This document shows positions 33,831 to 43,900 of a stretch of DNA of 64,000 nucleotides, piece after piece (positions within the stretch are counted from its first letter, which is position 1; every line of letters starts with the position of its first letter). A program made the position numbers and the translations under genes. Under the pieces are notes generated by a model. It did no database searches. It was not told where the DNA came from and worked only from the letters and a program-made list of their open reading frames with translations. The stretch is from SKVR01 sp046291875 (GTDB lineage: Bacteria; Bacteroidota; Bacteroidia; Bacteroidales; UBA7960): assembly GCA_046291875.1 (NCBI GenBank), contig JBKBSF010000019.1, forward strand, positions 1-64,000. Direction: 5' to 3'.

Positions 33831-36806
33831 TTAAAATTCAAAATTAACACCCAGTACAAAAGTGGTAGGACGAGGATATATATTGATATCCATGCCATTG
33901 AACACCTCCGGATCGAGGCCCTTATAACCGGTTAAAACGAAAAGGTTCTGTACAGTAAATGACAATCTGAGGTTGGTGTTGGCACTGACAATATCACCAA
34001 ACTGATATCCCAGCGACACAAAATCCATCCGGAAGAAAGAGGCATCTCTTACATAATAATCGGAAAGCAACTGCTGCGAATTGAAACGGGTATCCAGCAC
34101 ACTTACCGGCATATTCTGAATATAAGGTGGATTGTAGGTGTATTGGAAGTTGGCATTGGAGGCCACAAAATCGTTGTACACAAAATTGCCTATACTTGCT
34201 CTTCCAGAGAAGGCAAAATCCCATTTACCGTATTGAAGCCTGGAGGAAATACCCAGCAGATAATCGGGGGCAGAAGAGAAGAAGTGATATCTGTCTTCAA
34301 TGGTGATTTCGCCATCACCATCCCTATCCACATAAACTCCTGGGATAGGATTTCCATCGGCATCATACACCTGCTGAAAAACGAAGAACGAATTGGCAGG
34401 CCTTCCTACGCTATGAATCTTTGCATAGTTTCCGGTACCGCCCGAGATAACACCCAGAAATGCACCCTGGTAGCTGGGATTGTCTACAATGGTTAGTTTG
34501 GTGATTTCATTGATATTTCGGGTGAAATTAAAGCCAATCTCCCATGTTCTTTCGCGTGTGGCAACAGGAATAACATTGAGGTTAAACTCAATACCACGAT
34601 TCTCCATGGTACCCACATTGGTAAGAAGAACATTGGTAAAGTTTGTACCGGCAGCCACCGGGATTTCGTTGATCAGGTCGCGGGTTTCGCGGTGATATAG
34701 TTCAACTGAACCATTGATTCTCTCGTTGAAGAAACCATAGTCCAACCCGATATTGAGGGTAGTGGTTTCTTCCCATTTCAGATCAGCATCATACCCGGCA
34801 GGGCGCGCCATGGTAACCCAGCGGTTGCCAAAAAGGTAGCGGGCGGTTTCCATACTATAGCTGTAGCGAGCCAGATAGGGATAGTCGTCGCTGGTTATAT
34901 ATTGCTGGCCGGTGATGCCATACCCCATCCTTAAGCGGAGGTTGGAAAGAGATCCGGCCCGGCTCATGAAATCCTCTTCACTAATGCGCCATGCGGCTGC
35001 AAAGGAGGGGAAAGTACCCCAGCGATTGTCAGGCGACAGGCGCGAGGTGCCATCATGCCTTAGTGTCATGGTTAGCAGGTATTTGTCCATAAGGGAGTAA
35101 TTGACCCTTCCGAAGAATGAAATAAGGTAGCTTTCGGTGGGAGCTGTTCTTTCAGGGTCAATAATATACTGCTGGTTTACACTGGTAGCCTTCCAGTAAT
35201 CTTCGCGCCAGAAATGCTGCCAGGAATATCCACCCATTACATCCAGACGACTGCGCAATGCAGGCAGTTCGGTGTTGTAATTCAGATAAAAATCGAGCAG
35301 TGAGTTGCTTTTAGACTGGCTGTAGGTGCGGTCCAGACCACTGATGTCGGTGCCATCGGAAGCACGACGGTATTCAAAGGCAGCATTGGTGGGAACAAAC
35401 ACCGAACCTTCGGAAGAGGAAACATCGTAGCCCATGTTGAGGGTAGCCTGCAATTGGGGCAGGAATGGGAGCTTGTAATCAAACTTTAAGCTTCCTATGC
35501 TACGCATTACGTCGGATAGGTCTTCTGTAAGATTGAGCTGTGCAACAGGATTGGTAGGTGCAAAGCTGGCGGGCCGCCCTCCATCCATCCAGGTGGTATA
35601 ACCTGCATAGGGGCTGTTTTCGTCAAGAACGGGTTTGGTAGGATCGAACAATATGGCATTGCCAATGGCACTTGTAGAAGCAAATCGGTTGTGGGTATAA
35701 ACACCTCTTACGCTCAGGCTAACCTTCAGATCATCATTAAGAAACGAGGGGTTAGCATTGAGGGCTCCCGAGTAGCGGTTCATGGAGGAGGTCATCAGCA
35801 ATCCCGATTGCCCTGAATATCCTAAAGACACCCGGTAGGGGATATTAAGAGCAGCTCCCGACATACTGAAATTATGATCGGTACCGGAAGCGGTTCTGAA
35901 TATTTCGTCTTGCCAGTTGGTGCTGGCATTTCCCAGCAAAGCAACGGCACTGGAATTCTCACCATAGCGTTCAATCATGATACTACGGTAGGCCTGAGCA
36001 TCAAACACTTCAATCTGATTGGTTTTGATACCCATCGAAACATTGGAGTTGTAAGAAAAACGGGTTCTTCCAGGTGCTCCCTGTTTGGTGGTAATGATGA
36101 TAACTCCGTTAGATGCCCTCGATCCATAAATGGCGGTGGCAGAAGCATCCTTAAGTACGGTAAAGGATTCGATATCGTTGGGGTTGATCGTACTCAGCGG
36201 GTTTCTCATTCCGGAAACGCCATCATTGTCTACGGCCACTCCATCAATCACAATAAGAGGGTCGTTGCTTGCAGACAAAGAGGAGCCTCCTCGTATGCGA
36301 ATGGTGGCACCACTTCCCGGAGCTCCTCCGCTGGTGGTAATTTGCACACCCGATACTTTCCCTGCCAGCAATTCCTGTGGGGTAGTAATCGCACCCTGGT
36401 TGAAATCTTTGGCACTAACGGAAGAAATGGCCCCCGTGGCATCGCCACGGCGCACCTGGCCGTAGCCGATCACCACAACCTCCTGCAATGTGGATACATC
36501 GGGCATCAACTGTACGTTCAATGAGGTTTGCCCCTCAATAACAATCAGTTCGGGCACCATACCCACTACAGTTATTTGCAGGACTTCGCCATCGGACACC
36601 TGCAGGCTGAAGGTTCCATCGGTGCCAGACACCGTGCCTCGTTGTGTTCCCTGCACTACAATGGTAGCTCCGGGGATGGTTTCTCCGGTTCGGTACTCAG
36701 TGATTCTCCCTGAGAGGGTTCTCTGCTGAGCCTGTGCCGGAAGGCTAAAAGCCAGGATCAGTAAGCACAAACCCAGCAACTTCAGGTTCTGTAATTTACT
36801 TTTCAT
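33831..36806 (-). CDS. SusC-like TonB-dependent outer-membrane transporter
   Basis: SusC proteins import oligosaccharides through the outer membrane using TonB. The 991-residue protein has a signal peptide (ends AQA near 26), a carboxypeptidase-regulatory-like domain (about 30-105; SGRITEYRTGETIPGATIVV), a TonB-box region (EVVVIGYG), a plug (LLAGKVSGVQITTSGGAPG, VLKDASATAIYGSRASNGVI) and a beta-barrel ending in Phe (VLGVNFEF). There is no STN/FecR-signalling N-domain, so control is left to the hybrid two-component protein. It is paired with susD downstream. Confidence 0.96.
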   Translation of the reverse strand: MKSKLQNLKLLGLCLLILAFSLPAQAQQRTLSGRITEYRTGETIPGATIVVQGTQRGTVSGTDGTFSLQVSDGEVLQITVVGMVPELIVIEGQTSLNVQLMPDVSTLQEVVVIGYGQVRRGDATGAISSVSAKDFNQGAITTPQELLAGKVSGVQITTSGGAPGSGATIRIRGGSSLSASNDPLIVIDGVAVDNDGVSGMRNPLSTINPNDIESFTVLKDASATAIYGSRASNGVIIITTKQGAPGRTRFSYNSNVSMGIKTNQIEVFDAQAYRSIMIERYGENSSAVALLGNASTNWQDEIFRTASGTDHNFSMSGAALNIPYRVSLGYSGQSGLLMTSSMNRYSGALNANPSFLNDDLKVSLSVRGVYTHNRFASTSAIGNAILFDPTKPVLDENSPYAGYTTWMDGGRPASFAPTNPVAQLNLTEDLSDVMRSIGSLKFDYKLPFLPQLQATLNMGYDVSSSEGSVFVPTNAAFEYRRASDGTDISGLDRTYSQSKSNSLLDFYLNYNTELPALRSRLDVMGGYSWQHFWREDYWKATSVNQQYIIDPERTAPTESYLISFFGRVNYSLMDKYLLTMTLRHDGTSRLSPDNRWGTFPSFAAAWRISEEDFMSRAGSLSNLRLRMGYGITGQQYITSDDYPYLARYSYSMETARYLFGNRWVTMARPAGYDADLKWEETTTLNIGLDYGFFNERINGSVELYHRETRDLINEIPVAAGTNFTNVLLTNVGTMENRGIEFNLNVIPVATRERTWEIGFNFTRNINEITKLTIVDNPSYQGAFLGVISGGTGNYAKIHSVGRPANSFFVFQQVYDADGNPIPGVYVDRDGDGEITIEDRYHFFSSAPDYLLGISSRLQYGKWDFAFSGRASIGNFVYNDFVASNANFQYTYNPPYIQNMPVSVLDTRFNSQQLLSDYYVRDASFFRMDFVSLGYQFGDIVSANTNLRLSFTVQNLFVLTGYKGLDPEVFNGMDINIYPRPTTFVLGVNFEF

Positions 36807-36899
36807 AGTGTTGTTGTTTAGTTGAGTTTTGGATTCAAGAGAATTGGTCTGGTATGATGGATGTAGCTCATCACAGATATTTTTTATTTGATCCTTCCA

Positions 36900-36921
36900 G
36901 AGGCACCCTAACGGGTACCTC
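36900..36921 (-). other. hairpin in the GH2-susC spacer
   Basis: GAGGCACCC and GGGTACCTC pair over 9 bases with one mismatch around a 4-base loop, in the 168-base spacer between the GH2 stop and the susC start. There is no T-run after it. It may mark a processing site or weak attenuator separating the enzyme genes from the highly expressed susCD. No promoter consensus was seen in the spacer. Confidence 0.45.
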
Positions 36922-36974
36922 CTCAGCCAGGCCCATTGTTGTATGCAGCCTGGGGGTTGGAAATCTTATTGTTC

Positions 36975-39344
36975 TCAGCGGGCACTTACCCGGATCGTTG
37001 CCACAGGTAGTCCTTCAGCCTTGGCCTCTACAACAATACTGCCTGCAGTTCGCCCTGCCCTGAGCAGAATGGTGGCGATACCTGCCTCTGCTTCCATCGG
37101 ATTGTGCCCCACCAGCTCGCCATCTCCTGCTATTAGGGTATAATGAATGGCAGGACTTGCATCGGGCAGGACAGTTCCCCTTTCATCAACCACAGCTGCA
37201 TACAGAAAAACAATATCGTTTTTGCCAATTACAAGAGGCCGGTTGCTTTCATCGATCCAGAGTTTCAGTGAACTGGCAGGGCCTGGTGTATGGCGGGCCA
37301 TCCGGGTCACTTCTTCCCTCCCTGCAAAACCGGCAGCTATGAGCTCTCCAGGCACAATTGCTTCAAGGTGAAATGTAAAAGGGGGTTGTTGCAAATGTGT
37401 GCTGTATACATCGGCATCGGGTTTTTGTCTGCCCAAAGAGTTGCCGTTTACAAACAACTCTACCTCTTCACAATTGCTGTAGACTTTCACTTCGAGAAAA
37501 TCTGGGTCATGGTAGTAGTTGGCGATGTATACAAAAGGTTCGTTGAACTCCTGCACCGGAAATTCTCCCATTCGAGCCTGACTTTTGTAGAACCAATAGG
37601 CAAACTTGGGCAGCCTGAATATGTCCATCACACCCGAAGCCTCCAGATCAGGAGCATAGCCACGGTTGTAATCGAATACCAGCCAGTTGGCATCGCCTGC
37701 AATGGCACCTTTGCGATTGCTGTTGTGCGCTTCCTGATAATTGAGTGCCTGCTGAGCCAGCCTTCTTTGCCCAAATCCTCTGAGCTGTCTGGAGTTCCGC
37801 TCTTCAGAGGTAAGGTCTTCAAAAGCAGATTGGTTAAACCCGGCATTGTGCGCATAATACTCCCAATCTCCGTATTCGGCTATAAGGAGAGGTTTGCCCC
37901 CATCGTAATGATTCCAGTAGTGGGGAGGCTTGCCATGCTGGCGGGCAGGAATATACACATCGTATACTCCTTCCCACCAGCCGCAGGTATACACATCAGG
38001 GGAGGGTAACTCTTCATATACAATATCATGAGCTTGCTGCATATAGGCATCTGTCATGGCAGTTTCATTCAGGGATGCCTCCCAGAGGATTACAGAAGCA
38101 TGATTACGATCTCTTCGCATCATTTTACGCACATCGTTGAGGGATCTTTCCTGAAAAACCTCATCACCAAAAAACTGCCACCCAGGTATTGCATTCATTG
38201 ACAGCAACCCAAGTTCATCGAGTGCATCCATAAAAGCTTTGGAGTGAGGATAATGAGACAGTCGGACAAAATTGTACCCGGCACTTCTGATCTTCCATGC
38301 ATCGCGGTACTGCGCGTTGTCCGACAGAGCATATCCTATGTAGGGGTATTCCTGATGACGATTGGTGCCACGCAGAAAGAAGGGTTCTCCATTGAGCTCA
38401 AACCCTTCGGTGGTAAACCGGAAAGTACGAATGCCAATCCTTGCCAAATCAGAATCTGCTGGTTTTTCTCCCTTGTATGCCTCGGCCAGCAAATGATACA
38501 GGTAGGGATTTGAAGGCGACCACAATTCGGGGCTTTCAACCGGTATCCGGAAATGAAAGAGGGCATGGCTGCCCGCCTCAAGGGTTTGAGATTCGGAGAT
38601 CTGCTCTGCTATCACCTTTCCTTCTTTATCCTTCAATACTATCCTAACCTTTGCAGGCTGAGAGAAATCGTACTCATTGCTCACATCCACCTGTACATTT
38701 ACAGTAGCTTTCTGAGGAGAAACATCAGAATAGGTTACCAGCAAACCACCCGCAGCAGGTCTGTCAGCGCCAATAGGATCAGAAATATGCAGTTTGTCTT
38801 TCACCACAAACCACACATTACGGTAGATGCCACTAAAATAATTGAAGTCCAGATCGTCAAGTGGTTTGCCTGGAGGCACCTGCGGATTGTCCTCGTTGTT
38901 TAGCCTAACCAGCAGTGTATTCACTTCTCCAAACCGAATATATTCTGCCAGGGGCACATAAAAGGGAAGATACCCGCTGTAGGACGATTTCAGTAATACA
39001 CCGTTGAGGTACACATCACTAACCTGCATTGCCCCTTCAAAATGCAATGCCAGATGCTTGTTGTTAAGTTTTTCGGGGACAAAGAATTTCTTGCGGTACC
39101 AGGCTGTACCTTGCCATTGCCTGCCTTCAATCACCAGAGGTTCGACATGAGCTGTATGAGGCAGATCAACCGACTCCCAGGGCAGGTCATAACCTGCAAA
39201 GACCTGATCATCTGCCACATCTTTCACAAACTCCCATCCCTGGTTGAAAAGATTTTCGCGGAGGGAGAAAGAAGCATCTTCCCGCATATTTTTGCAGGAG
39301 GCCAAAAACAACAAAAGGAACAGGTAACCAAAAATTTTCTTCAT
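36975..39344 (-). CDS. GH2 beta-galactosidase, lipoprotein
   Basis: The 789-residue enzyme has a lipoprotein signal (LFLASC), a sugar-binding jelly-roll domain (about 35-190; WQGTAWYRKKFFVPEKL), an Ig-like domain and a TIM barrel with acid/base Glu427 (WEASLNETAMTD) and nucleophile Glu490 (LLIAEYGDWEYY). C-terminal Ig-like domains (DUF4982-type) follow. In the B. thetaiotaomicron galactan PUL a GH2 galactosidase stands beside a GH53 endo-enzyme just as here, so it is likely to release galactose from beta-1,4-galacto-oligosaccharides in the periplasm or at the outer membrane. It lies 110 bases after the GH53 gene. Confidence 0.9.
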   Translation of the reverse strand: MKKIFGYLFLLLFLASCKNMREDASFSLRENLFNQGWEFVKDVADDQVFAGYDLPWESVDLPHTAHVEPLVIEGRQWQGTAWYRKKFFVPEKLNNKHLALHFEGAMQVSDVYLNGVLLKSSYSGYLPFYVPLAEYIRFGEVNTLLVRLNNEDNPQVPPGKPLDDLDFNYFSGIYRNVWFVVKDKLHISDPIGADRPAAGGLLVTYSDVSPQKATVNVQVDVSNEYDFSQPAKVRIVLKDKEGKVIAEQISESQTLEAGSHALFHFRIPVESPELWSPSNPYLYHLLAEAYKGEKPADSDLARIGIRTFRFTTEGFELNGEPFFLRGTNRHQEYPYIGYALSDNAQYRDAWKIRSAGYNFVRLSHYPHSKAFMDALDELGLLSMNAIPGWQFFGDEVFQERSLNDVRKMMRRDRNHASVILWEASLNETAMTDAYMQQAHDIVYEELPSPDVYTCGWWEGVYDVYIPARQHGKPPHYWNHYDGGKPLLIAEYGDWEYYAHNAGFNQSAFEDLTSEERNSRQLRGFGQRRLAQQALNYQEAHNSNRKGAIAGDANWLVFDYNRGYAPDLEASGVMDIFRLPKFAYWFYKSQARMGEFPVQEFNEPFVYIANYYHDPDFLEVKVYSNCEEVELFVNGNSLGRQKPDADVYSTHLQQPPFTFHLEAIVPGELIAAGFAGREEVTRMARHTPGPASSLKLWIDESNRPLVIGKNDIVFLYAAVVDERGTVLPDASPAIHYTLIAGDGELVGHNPMEAEAGIATILLRAGRTAGSIVVEAKAEGLPVATIRVSAR

Positions 39345-39454
39345 ACTTCAAGGTTTACGAAATCGTTTGCGGAACTATTTATTTTTTTACCGCATCCGGA
39401 GTTTTGGCCCAAGGGCAAACCAGGTTTGCGGTAAAATGAAAGTATCTGACCCGT

Positions 39455-40651
39455 TTACTGGTAATCCCAGTTGAGGTATTGCACCACATCGGTAACATTA
39501 CCTGAGAAATTAAAAAAGGCACAGTTTTCCCATGAGGAGCCGGTACCCCATAAGTCGACCATTGAGGAGGAAATCCAGGCAGGCTCCCAGTAAAAGACCC
39601 CGATGGCCCCGGCATCCATCATACTTTGGGTAAGGGCGATCATAAAATCGCGCTGCCCTTCAACGGTATAGGGAAACCCGGCAACAGGGGGCTGATTGTA
39701 ATACAGATTGGGATAGTTATCGTTGTTGGCCGTGGTAAAGGGGTATGCCGTTTCCAGCAGCATTACATCGCGGTTGTAATTGGTTTTAACCTGCTTTACC
39801 ACATTGCCAAGCCCGTTAAAAGCAACAGTGGTGTGCCAGATATGATAATAGGAAAAACCCATCACGTCAAAGTCGGTTACGTTTCCTTTGTGTATAACAT
39901 CGCCCATCCAGTAGTTAAGATTTTTCGGATCTGCCACATGCAGAATTACCTGAGTTGAATGTCCTGCAAGGGCATCCATATCGCGGATGGCTGAGATTGC
40001 AGCATTCACCACCTTGCCAAAGTTGGCCCAGTGCCCCTGACAAACATTCAATGAAGGAAAACCGGCCGGTGTATGGGTCATCATCATGCCACAGTTGGTT
40101 TCGTTACCCACCTGTATCATCTTGGGAAGCAGATCTTTCTCTCTCAGTCTGCTCAATACGTTAAAGGTATACTGGTACACCGAATCGGCCAGTACCTGAA
40201 TATCGGTAATGTCGCGCCAGGCTCTGGGAACATCCTGATGCCCCGGATCGGCCCATGTATCCGAATAATGAAAATCCAGCAAAACATCCATACCTGCCTC
40301 TTTTGCCCTTTCCATGCTTTTTATCACGTCGTCGAGCCCGCTGTACAAAGGCACTGAATGATTATAGAGATCGAAAACCCAATCAGGGTTGTGCCACAGA
40401 CGCAACCTCACAGTATTGGCACCATGGCGGGCCAATACCTTAAAAGGATCTACCTGCTGGCCGTTTTCGCGGTATACGCCTCCGTGATCCTCTACCTGGT
40501 TTACATACGACAGATCTACTCCCATGGCAAATCCCGCAGGAATATTTCCATTTTCATCAGGCTGGGGCTTAACACCCTCTTTTTTGCATGATACGCAGGA
40601 GGCAAAAACAAGAAGAAACAAAACCGGACGAATAAATACTCTTAATATCAT
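39455..40651 (-). CDS. GH53 endo-beta-1,4-galactanase, lipoprotein
   Basis: GH53 enzymes cut beta-1,4-galactan chains of type I arabinogalactan. The 398-residue protein has a lipoprotein signal (FASCVSC), then a TIM barrel with MGVDLSYVNQVEDHGGVY, NTVRLRLWHNPDW, VLLDFHYSDTWADPGHQ, acid/base Glu184 in QVGNETNCGM and nucleophile Glu300 in MLLETAYPF. All these are textbook GH53 features. It is the first gene of the minus-strand PUL and is transcribed away from the hybrid two-component gene. It is probably surface-exposed and makes the oligosaccharides imported by SusCD. It fixes the PUL's substrate as beta-1,4-galactan. Confidence 0.95.
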   Translation of the reverse strand: MILRVFIRPVLFLLVFASCVSCKKEGVKPQPDENGNIPAGFAMGVDLSYVNQVEDHGGVYRENGQQVDPFKVLARHGANTVRLRLWHNPDWVFDLYNHSVPLYSGLDDVIKSMERAKEAGMDVLLDFHYSDTWADPGHQDVPRAWRDITDIQVLADSVYQYTFNVLSRLREKDLLPKMIQVGNETNCGMMMTHTPAGFPSLNVCQGHWANFGKVVNAAISAIRDMDALAGHSTQVILHVADPKNLNYWMGDVIHKGNVTDFDVMGFSYYHIWHTTVAFNGLGNVVKQVKTNYNRDVMLLETAYPFTTANNDNYPNLYYNQPPVAGFPYTVEGQRDFMIALTQSMMDAGAIGVFYWEPAWISSSMVDLWGTGSSWENCAFFNFSGNVTDVVQYLNWDYQ

Positions 40652-40924
40652 GGCAACCGTTTTATTAATTTATGATCAGGATATCTTAAAACTATGAAAT
40701 CCTTACTGCCACCAAAAATAAATGATGCTGAGATAAGTCACTTTTCGGCTTCTTACCAATTATTGACCAAATCTTACATTTACCAAAAAACCCACCTGCT
40801 GATGGGGCATTTGCATTGTTTTTACTAACTTCATGCACTTGATTTTTTCATACATCCAATGCCTGCCCGGATTTTTTTTAGGCAATTTACAAAGCACTAA
40901 TCTATCCTGGCATCTTGATAAAAA
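40652..40924. promoter_or_regulatory. divergent control region between PUL and its hybrid sensor
   Basis: The 273 bases between GH53 and the hybrid two-component gene should carry both promoters and the sensor's binding sites. On the minus strand TATTTTTG (40720-40713) fits the -7 consensus about 60 bases upstream of the GH53 start; no matching TTTG lies 17-21 bases further up, which is usual for activated PUL promoters. No clear direct repeat for the AraC-type domain was identified. Confidence 0.5.
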
Positions 40925-43900
40925 ATGTACACCATGTGCCGGACGGGCTCCATTACACCCTTTACATACAGGATCATCTCTGCCACTATGCTTTTGGTTG
41001 CTTTTTTCAACCTGCATGCAAGTCATTCATTGTATTTTTCCAACCTTACTGCCCGCAACGGGTTAAGCTCGAACATTACCAATTCGATAGTACAAGACAA
41101 GCATGGATTTATCTGGATCGGCACCCAGGAAGGTCTTTGCCGGTATGATGGTTTCAGGATGATCAATTTCCAGCACACCCTCAGTGAGGGCTCCCTTTCG
41201 TCCAACAACATAAGCACACTTCTTTACGATGATGATTATATATGGGTGGGCACCTGGGAAGGACTTAACCGGATCAACATACACACCTTTGCGATACAAC
41301 GGGTTTTCACCGGCCATTTATCGGGGGCTATCAGAGCCCTTTACAAAGACCGGCAGGGCGATGTATGGATCGGAACATCCAACGGAGTTTTCGTTTACGA
41401 GAAATCTGATAATCAACTTAAAAGCTACAATACACAGAACAGTTTGCTGAGTCACAACACCATCAGGAGTTTTTACCAGGCCCGCAATGGGGATATGTGG
41501 ATAGGCACCTACGATGGATTGAACCGCTATCAAAACGGGCATTTCAGCACCTACAACCTTAAAGGCAACTACATGCCTCTGCTGGAAAACAATCTGATTG
41601 TATCCATTCAACCTCTTACACCTGCTGCTGACACCCTGCTATGGGTAGGCACAGAAACCGGACTGGCCAGGTTCGACACCCGCAACGGCAGATACACGCT
41701 CTACAACACCTCTAACACACAGCTGAGCAACGAGGTGATAAAAAGCATATACCATCAGAACGACAGTCTGTTATGGTTAGGTACAGATTTCGGGCTTAAT
41801 ATTTTCAATACAAGGTCGCTGGCAGTAGAAACCTATTACCACGACCCATTGATAGAGCACTCCCTGGCCAGCAACGTAATCTGGGAGATTTTCGAAGACC
41901 GCCAGCAGCGACTGTGGTTTATTACATCCAATGGTGTAAGCATTTCCGACAAGCAACAGCCCCATTACCAGTTTTACGAACAGTACTTTTCGAGGGAGCC
42001 CCTGCGAATAGGCAACCAGGTGAAAGACATCCTTGTAGCCACCTCAGGGCAAACCTGGCTGGCAACCATTCACGGGGTCGTGGCCATTGATCCGGCAGGA
42101 GGAAAACAACAGACTTTCAGCACCATTTCTCCTGCCAACGAACGCTTGTTGCTCAACAATGTATATGCCCTCATGGAAGATGAAAAGGGCAGAATACTGA
42201 TTGGCACCGCCGGAGGCATAAACATATGGGATCCAACACAGAAGAGGATGTTTGCCATTACAGCCAATCGCGAAAACGGTCTTTTGTCGAATTACATCAG
42301 TGGTTTTGCTTTCGATCCGGAAGGGAATTTGTGGGTCACCGCCTGGGAAGGAGGCCTTTTCAAAGCACACAGACCTTCGCAGAACCCCGAGCAGTGGTAC
42401 TTCGAACTGGCAGACTCCAATGGCGATGGTCGTTTAACCTCCACCCATAGCCACCTGTACTATGCAAATATGAACACCCTTTGGAGGGTAAACCCCCAAA
42501 CCCTGGAGAAAACACCAGTGGAAACAGCAAACCAGGCTCTGCAGGGCAAACAGATATCTGCCATGATGGCCGCCAGTAATGGTGCGCTGTGGCTGGGAGC
42601 CCTGCAGGAGATCATCATTTACCATCCTGACAACGACACCATTATCAATCTCAATATACACACCGGCAGACCTCAAAAAATCATCAACCTTCAACAGGAC
42701 ACCCTTGGTAATGTTTGGGCAACCACCTCCGACGCCATTATCCGTATAGAAGCCCAAAACCTCTCCCAGATGCTGATCCCGGTAAACCGTAATTCGCCTC
42801 TGAAAGGGTTTTACCAATTTTGTTCGGCCACAGACCCCACCGGGCGTGTACTTTTTGGTGGCGACAACGGCTTCATTGCCATTTCACCAGACATAGCCAT
42901 TTCAAGGGGCAGCACTCCCAATGTATACATTACAAGCCTTTTTATCAACAACCAGCAAATCCATCCGGCAGACTCCCTAACACCCCAAAACCAGGATATC
43001 GCATTTGTGGAAAAACTCCGGCTGAGGCACAACCAGAATTCTCTCACTTTTGAGTTTTCAACTTTAGACTATTTGTTTCCAGAGTTTGTGCAGTTTCAAT
43101 ACCGCATGCTCCCTTTTCAGGAGGAGTGGACATTGACTTCGGGAGAGAAGAACTTTGCCGTTTTCGCCAATCTCAAACCTGGCCAATACACTTTTCAGAT
43201 CAAAGGATCAGACCGTTCTGGCGAGTGGAGTGAGGTAAGATCTGTGCAGGTAGGGATTATTCCCAGCATATGGCTGGCACCCATCACTTTGCTGTTGTAC
43301 TTTTTAGTTGTGCTTTCGGCGGGTGTATACGCCTACAGAGTTTACCGCAACCGGCGGCGACTTCGCAACGAGCTGCAACTCATACGCCTTGAAAAGCAAC
43401 ACAATGAAGCATTGTACCAGGCCAAAATACGTTTCTTTACCAATATTTCGCACGAGTTTCGCACACCCCTTAGTCTTATTCTGCCCCCCATTCATGAATT
43501 ACTGAAAGAAAACTCCGGCAAACCTAATCATGAAAAGATGCTGAAACTGGCTCAGCGCAATGCACAAAGACTTTACAAACTCGTAAATCAGCTGCTGGAT
43601 TTTCGCAAAATTGAAGCAGAAAAGCTTGAGCTTGCTCCATCGGCCCTCGATATGGTGGATTTCTGCCGTGATATCTTCAACTCTTTCGACGACATGGCTG
43701 CCCGCAATGAAACAGAATACCTTTTTCTCACTTCAGTAGATTCGCTGTCGATGGAAATTGACCGTGAAAAAGCAGAAACCATTATTTTCAACCTTTTGTC
43801 CAATGCTTTTAAATACACTCCGGTAAATGGACAAATCAGTCTTTCGCTGAAGACCATAGAACCACCTGAAGGCCCCATGCAACTGGAAATTGCAGTAAAA